Made by a program: the position numbers and the translations under genes
Part shown: positions 18,340 to 26,457 of the stretch, piece after piece
How the letters are laid out: the number at the start of each line of letters is the position of its first letter
How positions within the stretch are numbered: position 1 is the stretch's first letter
The notes under the pieces: model-generated
Told to the model about the DNA's origin: nothing
Databases searched by the model: none
Seen by the model: the letters and a program-made list of their open reading frames with translations, nothing else
NCBI GenBank assembly: GCA_910577735.1
Contig: CAJTOO010000003.1
Coordinates: 119,875-183,874 of the forward strand
Length of the DNA: 64,000 nucleotides
From: an uncultured Lachnospiraceae bacterium
GTDB taxonomy: Bacteria; Bacillota; Clostridia; Lachnospirales; Lachnospiraceae
Direction: 5' to 3'

Positions 18340-19683
18340 TTAGTCTGTTGTCGGCACATTGCCGCTATCACCGTTCACCACACCGGAATACCCTGCTGCT
18401 CCCCTGGCGTGATTGATCGAAGTATCAATGTTCATGTAGCACAGATTCAAATCCACATTGGTACTGATGCCGTTCACCTTACCCTTGGATGTGTACTGCC
18501 ACATATCATAATACCCTTCATAAGCAGGTACCTCAGCATATTCCGCAAGCCACGTCTTGTATTCTGACAAGTCTGTCATATTTATTCTGTCATACAGCCA
18601 GTTCCGGGATGCATAGACACCGGTCTCATATCCCGCCGCACTGACGGTTTCCAGAAACGCCTTATGCGCGGCTGTCCTCTCCGTCGCTGTCAGTCCGTCA
18701 GCACGTCCGTTGCCGCCCGCACTCTCACTGTCCAAGAACACCGGATAATCCACATCATACGCCTCGATCAGCCGGATAACCATGCTGGCTTCCTCCACAG
18801 CTTCCACCTCGTCCAGCGCCTGGGTAAAGAAATACACGCCCACCGGAATCCCCGCATCTATGGCTCCCTGAATGTTCTCCTCATATCTGGGATCTATGAC
18901 CAGGGCGCCGCTGGACGCTCCCCGGTAGCCGCAGCGGATGATGGCAAACTCAACGCCCTCCTCCTTCACAGCCTCCCAGTCAATCTCTTGATTCCATTTG
19001 GAAACATCAATGCCCAGCTTCGCACTGCCGCTGGCAAATTGCATCTGGGTATTCTCACTGCCGTCCGCGTCTTCCTCGGCGCCGTTGACAGCCTTATCCT
19101 CCTTGGACGGATCAATATCATCCTCTGTCAGCATCAGATACTCAATATTATCCAGTACCCGATACTCGATGTCCTGCCGCACCTGAATGGTCGTGACCGT
19201 GTTAGGTACATGGAAGCCTTCCAGTTCCTGAAGTGACACCGCATACTCGCCGGCCCGCAAGCCTTCAATATAGATGATGCCATCCTCATCCTCATCCGTG
19301 TACTCCCCGCCCCCCTGCACCTCAATGGTGAAAGGCGCACCTGTCACAAGCCTTCCCACGCTGTCCACCACCATGACACGCAGATCCTTTGCTACAGAAC
19401 TCATCATCAGGAATACATTGCGGCCAGAATAAGTCTCAATGCTCTTAAATCTGGGCTCCTCATCAAAAAAGGTCTCATCGCGCAGAAAAGCAGACAGATC
19501 ATTTCCTATCTGTCCACCGTCCGTCTCCGTCTCTTCTATTGTTGCCATCTCCTGTTCCGGTTCCTGTGCAAGACCAAGCTTGCTCTTCACCGTATCCAGA
19601 TTCATGAGCGCAATCACCGCAATAAGCAGAAGGAACATGCCTACCATGGCAAACAGCGCACGTCTCATTCTCTTAGAGTCCAT
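18340..19683 (-). CDS. Membrane-anchored GH25 muramidase with beta-domain
   Basis: Residues about 10-28 form an N-terminal membrane anchor, so the enzyme faces outside. Residues about 100-185 hold a Cna-B/prealbumin-like beta domain (GAPFTIEVQGGGEYTDEDEDG). From about 220 to 420 lies a GH25 domain: LGIDVSKWNQEIDW, FAIIRCGYRG, GVYFFTQA and the catalytic DxE region YPVFLDSESAGGNG, ending DMWQYTSKGKVNGI and VDLNLCY. GH25 enzymes cleave between MurNAc and GlcNAc in peptidoglycan. The ATG has GAGG 6 nt upstream and overlaps the rmlA stop by 11 nt, so the two are translationally coupled. It is a paralogue of the 1268-residue protein at the head of the cluster. Confidence 0.9.
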   Translation of the reverse strand: MDSKRMRRALFAMVGMFLLLIAVIALMNLDTVKSKLGLAQEPEQEMATIEETETDGGQIGNDLSAFLRDETFFDEEPRFKSIETYSGRNVFLMMSSVAKDLRVMVVDSVGRLVTGAPFTIEVQGGGEYTDEDEDGIIYIEGLRAGEYAVSLQELEGFHVPNTVTTIQVRQDIEYRVLDNIEYLMLTEDDIDPSKEDKAVNGAEEDADGSENTQMQFASGSAKLGIDVSKWNQEIDWEAVKEEGVEFAIIRCGYRGASSGALVIDPRYEENIQGAIDAGIPVGVYFFTQALDEVEAVEEASMVIRLIEAYDVDYPVFLDSESAGGNGRADGLTATERTAAHKAFLETVSAAGYETGVYASRNWLYDRINMTDLSEYKTWLAEYAEVPAYEGYYDMWQYTSKGKVNGISTNVDLNLCYMNIDTSINHARGAAGYSGVVNGDSGNVPTTD

Positions 19684-20542
19684 TTGCAACCTCTACCATA
19701 TATTGACCATAAGCCGTCTTCATCAGCGGCTCCGCAAGCTCTAACAACTGTTCTTTGGTGATGAATCCTCTCTTAAAAGCAATCTCTTCAATGCAGGAAA
19801 TATACAATCCCTGCCTCTTCTGAAACGCCGCCACAAAATCCGCCGCATCCAACAGGGAATCATGGTTCCCGGTATCCAGCCAGGCAAAGCCGCGTCCCAG
19901 AGTCTCCACCCGCAGCGTCCCTCTTCTGAGATACTCGTTATTGATACTGGTAATCTCAATCTCGCCCCTGGCAGATGGTTTTACATTGCGGGCAATCTCC
20001 ACCACATCATTGTCATAGAAGTAAAGCCCCGGCACTGCATAATTGCTCTTGGGATGCTCTGGCTTCTCCTCGATGGAAACCGCCATGCCCTTGCCGTCAA
20101 ACTCCACCACGCCGTATTCCCTGGGATCCCTCACATAATAGCCGAAAATAGTTGCGCCCTTTTCCCGGGATGCCACTTCCCGAAGCACCCTGGAAAAGCT
20201 CTGTCCGTAGAAAATATTATCTCCCAGAATCAGCGCCACGCTGTCATCCCCGATAAATTCCGCCCCGATGATAAAGGCGTCTGCCAATCCTCTTGGCTGC
20301 TCCTGCACTGCATAGGACATCCGCAGCCCCAGCTGCTGCCCTGTTCCCAGAAGTTCCTTGAATACAGGAAGATCCCTGGGTGTAGATATAATCAGAATAT
20401 CCTGGATACCCGCCAGCATCAAGATAGATAACGGATAATAAATCATCGGTTTGTCGTACACCGGCATAATCTGTTTGGAGATTGCCTTGGTCAGCGGATA
20501 GAGTCTTGTACCAGCCCCGCCCGCCAGAATGATTCCCTTCAT
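19673..20542 (-). CDS. rfbA: Glucose-1-phosphate thymidylyltransferase
   Basis: First enzyme of dTDP-rhamnose synthesis, making dTDP-glucose from glucose 1-phosphate and dTTP. The N-terminal nucleotidyltransferase signature GGAGTRLYPLTKAISKQIMP starts at residue 8, and ILGDNIFYG, VEFDGKGMAVSIEEKPEHPK and RGFAWLDTGNHDSLLDAA follow in family order. Length 289 residues is standard. It lies directly downstream of rmlB and its end overlaps the following GH25 gene. Confidence 0.98.
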   Translation of the reverse strand: MKGIILAGGAGTRLYPLTKAISKQIMPVYDKPMIYYPLSILMLAGIQDILIISTPRDLPVFKELLGTGQQLGLRMSYAVQEQPRGLADAFIIGAEFIGDDSVALILGDNIFYGQSFSRVLREVASREKGATIFGYYVRDPREYGVVEFDGKGMAVSIEEKPEHPKSNYAVPGLYFYDNDVVEIARNVKPSARGEIEITSINNEYLRRGTLRVETLGRGFAWLDTGNHDSLLDAADFVAAFQKRQGLYISCIEEIAFKRGFITKEQLLELAEPLMKTAYGQYMVEVANGL

Positions 20543-20597
20543 AGAAGCTGTCCAGCCTTTCTTAATATATGATACATTTTTATGATACGATATATTT

Positions 20598-21674
20598 TTA
20601 CGAATACATTTCCTCGTAATACTTCTGATAATCCCCGCTTGTCACATTTTTCATCCACTCCTCATGTGCAAAATACCATTCTATGGTGCGGCGGATTCCT
20701 TCTTTAAACATGGTCTCCGGCTCCCAGCCGATTTCTTCCCTGATCTTATCAGGCGCAATGGCATATCTTCTGTCATGTCCCTTACGGTCTTCCACGTAAG
20801 TGATCAGATCTTCTGTAATATGTGCCCGTCTCTCATCCGTTTCCGGCAGCATCTCCCGGAGTGTCTCTATGATAATCTTTACGATTTCAATGTTCTGCTT
20901 TTCATTGTGACCGCCCACATTATAGGTTTCAAAAAGCCGGCCCTTCTCCTGCACCATATCAATGGCCTTGGCGTGGTCTTCCACATAAAGCCAGTCACGC
21001 ACATTCTTACCATCTCCGTACACAGGCAGCTTCTTACCCTGCAGCGCATTGTTGATGATTAACGGAATCAACTTCTCCGGGAATTGGTACGGTCCGTAAT
21101 TATTGGAGCAGTTCGTAATGTTTGCCGGGAAATGGTAAGTATCCATATAGGCTTTCACCAGCATATCGGAACTGGCCTTGCTGGCCGAATAGGGGCTGTG
21201 GGGCGCATAGGGCGTGGTCTCATAGAAATAACCGCCGTCCTCCTCCAAGGATCCATAGACCTCATCAGTGGACACATGCAGGAACTTCTTATCCTCCTTA
21301 TAAGTACCGTCAGGCAGCTCCCATGACGCCTTCGCACAGTTGAGCATCACTGCCGTACCCATGACATTTGTCTGTACAAATACTTCCGGATTCCTGATAC
21401 TGCGATCCACATGGCTCTCTGCTGCAAAATGCACCACCCTGTCAATCTCATTTTCCGCAAATATCTTTGCAATCGCCTCTTTATCGCAGATATCCGCACG
21501 GATAAAGGTATAATTCTCTCTGTTCTCCAGATCCTTTAAATTTTCAAGATTGCCGGCGTAAGTCAACGCATCCACGTTGATCATACGAATCGAGTCGCCG
21601 TACTTATGAAACATGTAATGAATATAATTGGAACCGATGAAACCGGCGCCGCCTGTCACAAGATAAGTTTTCAT
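20598..21674 (-). CDS. rfbB: dTDP-glucose 4,6-dehydratase
   Basis: Second enzyme of dTDP-rhamnose synthesis; NAD-dependent short-chain dehydrogenase/reductase fold. The Rossmann motif VTGGAGFIGSNYIHYM is at residues 6-21, HFAAESHVDRSI, the STDEVYGSL catalytic region and the YSASKASSD catalytic Tyr/Lys pair near 162-166 follow, with RDWLYVEDH and YNVGGHNEKQN further on. The ATG follows GGAG with a 6-nt gap. A strong hairpin lies just upstream of the ribosome site. Confidence 0.98.
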   Translation of the reverse strand: MKTYLVTGGAGFIGSNYIHYMFHKYGDSIRMINVDALTYAGNLENLKDLENRENYTFIRADICDKEAIAKIFAENEIDRVVHFAAESHVDRSIRNPEVFVQTNVMGTAVMLNCAKASWELPDGTYKEDKKFLHVSTDEVYGSLEEDGGYFYETTPYAPHSPYSASKASSDMLVKAYMDTYHFPANITNCSNNYGPYQFPEKLIPLIINNALQGKKLPVYGDGKNVRDWLYVEDHAKAIDMVQEKGRLFETYNVGGHNEKQNIEIVKIIIETLREMLPETDERRAHITEDLITYVEDRKGHDRRYAIAPDKIREEIGWEPETMFKEGIRRTIEWYFAHEEWMKNVTSGDYQKYYEEMYS

Positions 21675-21701
21675 TTTTTCTCCATTCTGCTTCTTTTTAC
21701 T

Positions 21702-21737
21702 GACTGCAGGGCCAATCTGAAGGCCGGCTCTGCAGTC
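21702..21737 (-). repeat. Intergenic hairpin between giant GH25 gene and rmlB
   Basis: Perfect 8-bp arms (GACTGCAG and CTGCAGTC) with a second inner GGCC/GGCC pairing. It lacks a T-tract on the minus strand, so it looks more like an mRNA processing or stabilising structure than a true terminator. Confidence 0.55.
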
Positions 21738-21793
21738 AACATATCTTCTTTGCTAATACTACCATTCTATAGCCGGAATGTCCATAGAGTATC

Positions 21794-24700
21794 TTAATTC
21801 ATGTAGCTGATATTCAAATCCACATTACCGCTGATTCCACTGACCTTACCCTTGGAAGAATACTGCCATAAATCATAACGAGTCGCCGTGTAAGTCGGCG
21901 CACTTGCATACTGTGCCAGCCAGATCTTATAGTTGGTGAGGCTGCCTGTATTGATTTTCTCGTTGAACCAGGTCTTATTGGCATAAATGCCTGATGAAAT
22001 TCCGGAATTTTGCACGGTCTGGCAGAAAGTCTTGCATACCGCCGTCCTGGTATCCCGGCTAATGGCATCACCGCGGCCTCCGCTGCCTTCCACATCTAAG
22101 AACAACGGATAGTCCAGTCCATATCCCTTCACCAGATCAATGGCCATGGATGCTTCCTCCACTGCCTCCACCTCATTGACTGCCTGACTGAAGAAGTATG
22201 CCCCCACTTTCAGACCAGCCGCCTTGGCGCCCTTGATGTTGCTTCTAAACATAGGATCCTCAACCAGCACACCCGTAGAGTACCCTCTGTAACCGCAGCG
22301 GATAATAACGTAGGAAACGCCGGAATTTTTTACCGCGTTCCAGTCAATGTTCCCGTTGTGCTTGGACACATCAATACCCATGCTGCCGGAACCTCTGGAC
22401 AGTTTGCCGTCGCTGCCGAAATTATACTTGGCGCCCTGGATAACCTGTTCGCCCGTCACATATTTATTGTCTTTGCCAAAGAAATAGAGGGCTCCGTCAA
22501 TGGTCTGCCATCCGGTATATTTATACTCGGACGACACTTTCACTTTTTTATAGAAAGCGCTGCGTTCTTTATAATCCTGGTAGGTTGCCTCTTTAAATTC
22601 TCCGTTGGATCTCTTGTAGTAGAGCTGATTACCGTCTTTATCTTTCAGTTTGGCTGCCGGATCAATCACGGATTTCTTGACTGTAATCTCTATCTCAGCA
22701 TAAACCTTTTCATTTACCTTGCAGGCTGCCCTGATTTTGACCTTGCCTTCCGCCACGCCTGTGACAACACCCTTGCTGTCCACTTTGGCCTTCTTCTCAT
22801 CCCCGCTGGTCCAGGCAATCTCAGCCCCTTCCGGCTCCGATTTCGCCGTCAGCGCCAGCGTCTGGCCGATGCCCACCTCTTTCGTGCCGCTGATGGTAAC
22901 TTTCGTGTAATTCTTATCACTGATAGCCACCTTACAGGAAAGATTGGGGTTCTTGATGGTAACCCCGGCAGGCGCCTTCACCTTTACACTGACGGTAGCC
23001 GTCCCTTCTTTCAATCCCTTGACCTGACCATCCTGGAAGACCTTTGCCACGGAGGCATCACTGCTGGACCATTCGCCGGAATAAGTATTCCCGCTTGCAT
23101 CTGTGATCTTCAGAGTCTCTTTGCCATTAATGCCCAGCGTCAACTCAGTCTTATTGAGCTTCACTTCTGCCTGGCCGCTCTTGGCTGTGACCGTCACAGA
23201 ACAGGTCAGTTCTTTAGACCCTTTGATAATGACACCATTGCCATCGCTTACTTTCGCCGTGATGGTCGCCTTACCGGCAGCCTTCGCTGTCACTGTCCCG
23301 CCGGATACCGTTGCCACATCCGTATTGCTGCTGGACCAGGTGGCAGAATAGCTGCTGCCGTCACTGCCTGATACATTCAATGTCTTGCTGCCGCCCGCCT
23401 CCAGAGAAAGGCTGGTCTCACTGAGGCTGACTGTAATCTCTTTCTTGGGCTCCTCCTTGGCCTTGACTTCCACAGAACAGCTCAGATCAGGATTCTTGAT
23501 CGTAACACTGTCAGAGCCTTTTACTTTTACCTTAATCGTCGTACTGCCGGCTGCTTTTGCCGTTATGGTTCCGCCGGATACCGACGCCACGCTGTCATTT
23601 CCACTGCTCCATTCAGCAGAATAGCTGTTGCCGTCGCTGTCTGACACACTTAAAGTTTCTTTGCCGCCGACTTCCAGTGTCAGACTGGTCTTGCTTAACT
23701 TGACCTCGACTTCCTTCTTGTCAGGTTTGGGGGGATCCACCGGCTTTTCATCAGGCTTTTCTTCCGGTTTCCCGCCGCTGTTATCGCCCTCTGAACCGCC
23801 GGTATTACCGTCACCTGAACCATCCGGACTGCCGTCACCCGAACCGCCGGTATTACCGTCACCCGAACCATCGGTATTACCGTCACCCGAACCGCCGGTA
23901 TTACCATCACCCGAACCGCCGGTGCCATCCGGATTCTGCTCATCATCAGGCTTCTGCTCATCATCAGGATTTCCCATACTCCTTCCGGAAGCATTGCCGC
24001 CTTCTACAAGTTTCTGGTAACTGCCAGCCACCTTCCAGGGGTCCGCAATCTTATCCTTGGGTACCTCCTCATAGCTCTCTTTCTCCTCGCCCACAGGTGT
24101 TTTGGTGGATTCCACCCACTCCACCGTATCTGTTAATGCGGACTCCACCACAGTATTCTGCTGTGATGCCTCTTCTTTGGACACATTAATCTCAGATTCC
24201 TTCTTAACCTCATCTGCCACATCTACTTTTTTGTATGCAATCTTATCCGTAACTTCCACTTTGCTGGCTGATGACTGCAATTTGTATTTACGATAAGAAT
24301 CTCCTTCCAGCGGTTTCAGCTTAACGCTGTAACTGCCGGCACTCACCCCTGTCTGATAGATAATACCGTCTTTATCATCATCCTTCAGCTCATAGGTCTT
24401 ACCGCCCCCTGATACCTCTACCTCAAAAGGCACACCGCCCACCAGTTTCCCGGTAGACTTGTTGGCAAACTTGATCTTCAGGTCCGACTGAATGGATGTC
24501 AGGCGGATTTCCACTTCAACTTCTTTATTGGAATCTTCCTTTTCTTCTCCCTCTTCCTGATCTTCCTCCCAATTGTCTTCCTCTTCATCATAATCAATCA
24601 TGCCGCCCAGCTTTGCGGATTCCGACACCGCCAACAGTCCGCTTTCTCCAATGACTGAAACGCCCTCTATCTCTCCGCCAACTTCCGCAAAGGCTGCAAC

Positions 24701-25600
24701 CTGTTTTTGCGTAAATCTTGCACCTGCATAGATACTTCCCGTAATCACAGCGCCTGCCAGTACCAGAATACCCAGCATGGCCACCACCATGTCCAGTGTA
24801 CTCATATCCGCCAGGAAATCTCTGAAACGCGCTATGATGCCATCATCATCGTCATAGTCATCATAATCCTCTTCATCCTCGTAATCGTCGTCTTCGTAGT
24901 CCTCTTCATCTTCGTAGCCGTCGTCCTCGTAGTCCTCTTCATCTTCGTAGCCGTCGTCTTCGTAGTCCTCTTCATCCTCGTAATCGTCGTCTTCGTAGTC
25001 CTCTTCGTCTTCGTAGTCCTCTTCGTCCTCGTAGCCGTCGTCTTCGTAGTCCTCTTCGTCCTCGTAGCCGTCGTCTTCGTAGTCCTCTTCATCCTCGTAG
25101 CCGTCGTCTTCGTAGTCCTCTTCATCCTCGTAGCCGTCGTTTTCGTAGTCCTCTTCGTCCTCGTAGCCGTCGTCTTCGTAGTCCTCTTCGTCCTCGTAGC
25201 CGTCGTCTTCGTACCTCTCGTCATCCTCATAGTACGCGTCGTCTTCGTACCTCTCGTCATCCTCCTCATAGTACGCTTCCTCTTCGTACTCGTCATAGTC
25301 CCTCCCATGTCGGGATACCCGGCCTGACTTTCCGGAAGAACTCAGCTTAGAGGGTTTGACGCTTTGGCCAGACCTGGAAGTTCTCGCGCTGCGGCTCGTC
25401 CCGGAAGTCCTTGTGCTGTGGCTTTTCTGGTACGATGCGATCATATCATCATCCAGACTCAAAAATTCCAGTGTATCTTCCGTTACACTATCCGCGTCCT
25501 CCTCATCATACCTGTCATCATATAACAAATCCTCAAATCGGACAGGTCTTTTGGATGTACGTTTTTTGGTCTGCTTTTTGTTCTGTTTTTTGTTTTGCAT
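21794..25600 (-). CDS. Giant membrane-anchored GH25 protein with acidic repeats and Big2 domains
   Basis: First gene of the glycan cluster, 1268 residues from an ATG with AAAGG 10 nt upstream. Order of parts: basic Lys/Gln start (1-20), Ser/Arg-rich segment (70-110), acidic tandem repeat of an 11-residue unit (GYEDEEDYEDD, about ten copies, 133-246), one membrane helix (about 268-290), a Cna-B-like beta domain (about 365-440), a GSGDGNTG repeat linker (about 555-610), four bacterial Ig-like Big2 domains (starting near 628, 718, 808 and 897), a cell-wall-binding type repeat pair (GWQTIDGALYFFGKDNKYV, near 1025) and a GH25 muramidase domain (about 1073-1268; GIDVSKHNGNIDW, YPLFLDVEGSGG). The acidic part would be cytoplasmic and the rest outside. 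Likely remodels peptidoglycan around the glycan export site; this role is inferred. Confidence 0.9.
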   Translation of the reverse strand: MQNKKQNKKQTKKRTSKRPVRFEDLLYDDRYDEEDADSVTEDTLEFLSLDDDMIASYQKSHSTRTSGTSRSARTSRSGQSVKPSKLSSSGKSGRVSRHGRDYDEYEEEAYYEEDDERYEDDAYYEDDERYEDDGYEDEEDYEDDGYEDEEDYENDGYEDEEDYEDDGYEDEEDYEDDGYEDEEDYEDDGYEDEEDYEDEEDYEDDDYEDEEDYEDDGYEDEEDYEDDGYEDEEDYEDDDYEDEEDYDDYDDDDGIIARFRDFLADMSTLDMVVAMLGILVLAGAVITGSIYAGARFTQKQVAAFAEVGGEIEGVSVIGESGLLAVSESAKLGGMIDYDEEEDNWEEDQEEGEEKEDSNKEVEVEIRLTSIQSDLKIKFANKSTGKLVGGVPFEVEVSGGGKTYELKDDDKDGIIYQTGVSAGSYSVKLKPLEGDSYRKYKLQSSASKVEVTDKIAYKKVDVADEVKKESEINVSKEEASQQNTVVESALTDTVEWVESTKTPVGEEKESYEEVPKDKIADPWKVAGSYQKLVEGGNASGRSMGNPDDEQKPDDEQNPDGTGGSGDGNTGGSGDGNTDGSGDGNTGGSGDGSPDGSGDGNTGGSEGDNSGGKPEEKPDEKPVDPPKPDKKEVEVKLSKTSLTLEVGGKETLSVSDSDGNSYSAEWSSGNDSVASVSGGTITAKAAGSTTIKVKVKGSDSVTIKNPDLSCSVEVKAKEEPKKEITVSLSETSLSLEAGGSKTLNVSGSDGSSYSATWSSSNTDVATVSGGTVTAKAAGKATITAKVSDGNGVIIKGSKELTCSVTVTAKSGQAEVKLNKTELTLGINGKETLKITDASGNTYSGEWSSSDASVAKVFQDGQVKGLKEGTATVSVKVKAPAGVTIKNPNLSCKVAISDKNYTKVTISGTKEVGIGQTLALTAKSEPEGAEIAWTSGDEKKAKVDSKGVVTGVAEGKVKIRAACKVNEKVYAEIEITVKKSVIDPAAKLKDKDGNQLYYKRSNGEFKEATYQDYKERSAFYKKVKVSSEYKYTGWQTIDGALYFFGKDNKYVTGEQVIQGAKYNFGSDGKLSRGSGSMGIDVSKHNGNIDWNAVKNSGVSYVIIRCGYRGYSTGVLVEDPMFRSNIKGAKAAGLKVGAYFFSQAVNEVEAVEEASMAIDLVKGYGLDYPLFLDVEGSGGRGDAISRDTRTAVCKTFCQTVQNSGISSGIYANKTWFNEKINTGSLTNYKIWLAQYASAPTYTATRYDLWQYSSKGKVSGISGNVDLNISYMN
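23770..23935 (-). repeat. 24-bp coding repeat (GSGDGNTG linker)
   Basis: About six to seven copies of a 24-bp unit inside the giant GH25 gene, encoding a flexible Gly/Ser/Asp/Asn linker in the extracellular part between the beta domain and the Big2 domains. Copy number may vary among strains. Confidence 0.8.
24863..25201 (-). repeat. 33-bp coding minisatellite (acidic 11-residue repeat)
   Basis: About ten copies of a 33-bp unit encode the YEDEEDYEDD-type acidic repeats of the giant GH25 protein; one copy carries an inserted half unit and others differ by single codons (END for EDD, DYE for GYE). The unit length is a multiple of three, so gain or loss of copies keeps the frame. Confidence 0.92.
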
Positions 25601-25636
25601 CTTATGTAAACCTTTCATCGAAAACAATTTTTTAAA

Positions 25637-25665
25637 ATCATAGCACAAAAGTGTTATTTTATCAA
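25637..25665 (-). promoter_or_regulatory. Strong sigma-A promoter of the glycan cluster
   Basis: Minus-strand TTGATA (-35, 25660-25665), exactly 17 bp, then TATGAT (-10, 25637-25642). It lies about 37 bp upstream of the giant GH25 start and probably drives the whole rml-ABC-GT series. Confidence 0.8.
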
Positions 25666-25750
25666 GATTTTTTGACATTCTTCCCCCACACACACCGACT
25701 GGCAAGATTTACATAATGCTTCTTTCTTTATGACTCCCGAAAAACTTTCC

Positions 25751-25794
25751 ACGCGATTTTTGCGCGATTTTTACGCGATATGTGCGCGATATCT
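25751..25794. repeat. Four tandem 11-bp CGCGAT repeats in a divergent control region
   Basis: Four back-to-back 11-mers, each with the core (A/G)CGCGAT followed by an AT-rich tail, start at 25751, 25762, 25773 and 25784. The 11-bp spacing is about one helical turn. They lie about 86 bp upstream of the glycan-cluster -35 and about 38 bp upstream of the -35 of the zinc-ribbon gene, within the 312-bp gap 25601-25912. Confidence 0.85.
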
Positions 25795-25831
25795 AACATC
25801 GCTGAATATGCCATTTTCTGGTAAAATCCGC

Positions 25832-25860
25832 TTGACTTTGTCCCCACCAGCTGACACAAT
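25832..25860 (+). promoter_or_regulatory. Promoter candidate for the zinc-ribbon gene
   Basis: TTGACT (-35, 25832-25837), a 17-bp spacer and CACAAT (-10, 25855-25860), about 53 bp before the ATG. The -10 matches the consensus at four positions. Confidence 0.45.
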
Positions 25861-25912
25861 ATAAGTGCAACATTACAATTTCAACATTTTAATGAGAAAA
25901 GGGGAATTTTTC

Positions 25913-26236
25913 ATGATGTACATGCACTATTGTAAGCGTTGCCATCGGGTCTATATGTTGAATGGGCACAAGCAGTTCTGCCCGAAATGCCGGGAGACAA
26001 TCACTGAGTTAAAGCTCACTTACATGGATTATGTTTCCATGGACGAAAGATCAAGAATCCTATTCAACAATTGCTGTGCTGATGAGGAGCAGTTAAGGAA
26101 GCTGAGTACTACATACCGCATGTATAAATACAGCAAATGGTATAAGGATCTGCAAAAGCAGATGACACAGCAGACAATCATCGCTTATCCCGTCATAGAC
26201 CAGACCCCGATGGAAAACGCCCTGTCTATGAGCTGA
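25913..26236 (+). CDS. Small zinc-ribbon protein of unknown function
   Basis: A 107-residue soluble protein beginning at an ATG 8 nt after GGGG. Near the N-terminus it has a C-x2-C and C-x2-C pair (CKRCHRVYMLNG then FCPKC), a rubredoxin-like zinc knuckle, followed by a helical, basic and Tyr-rich segment (YRMYKYSKWYKDLQKQM). No enzymatic motif is visible. It is transcribed away from the glycan cluster with its own promoter and terminator, separated from that cluster by the phased 11-bp repeats. It could be a small regulator or an adaptor, but no function is recognised. Confidence 0.8.
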   Translation: MMYMHYCKRCHRVYMLNGHKQFCPKCRETITELKLTYMDYVSMDERSRILFNNCCADEEQLRKLSTTYRMYKYSKWYKDLQKQMTQQTIIAYPVIDQTPMENALSMS

Positions 26237-26262
26237 CATGCACCGGACAGAAGGCTGAAAAG

Positions 26263-26304
26263 GAGTGTATCTCAAAATCTGAAAATTTGGGATGCACTCT
26301 TTTT
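26263..26304 (+). terminator. Rho-independent terminator after the zinc-ribbon gene
   Basis: Long imperfect stem (GAGTGTATCTCAAA against TTTGGGATGCACTC, with G-U pairs) followed by TTTTTC, 26 nt after the stop codon. Confidence 0.8.
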
Positions 26305-26457
26305 CTATGACAAAATCATCCTATCACAAAAGCAATCTTATGAAAAAATTAATAAAAATGTAATGAATAAATAATGCAGAAAGCATGGATTTTTCAAACA
26401 ATTCATAGTAAAATGGAATAGATTTTGAGAAACACGGGAAAGGTAAGTGAACAGATT

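Noticed and set aside
24863..25201. Regular direct repeats that could suggest a CRISPR array
   Set aside because: Unit length is 33 bp with no unique spacers, and all copies are in frame within a coding gene.
24707..25327. Plus-strand ORF of 206 codons encoding Val/Phe/Leu-rich repeats, looking like a membrane protein
   Set aside because: It is the antisense reading of the 33-bp acidic repeat of the giant GH25 gene; Glu/Asp codons read backwards give hydrophobic residues. No ribosome site supports it.
18340..25600. GH25 genes as phage endolysins or a prophage remnant
   Set aside because: Both proteins have membrane anchors, there are no holin, capsid or integrase genes, and they are interleaved with rml genes.
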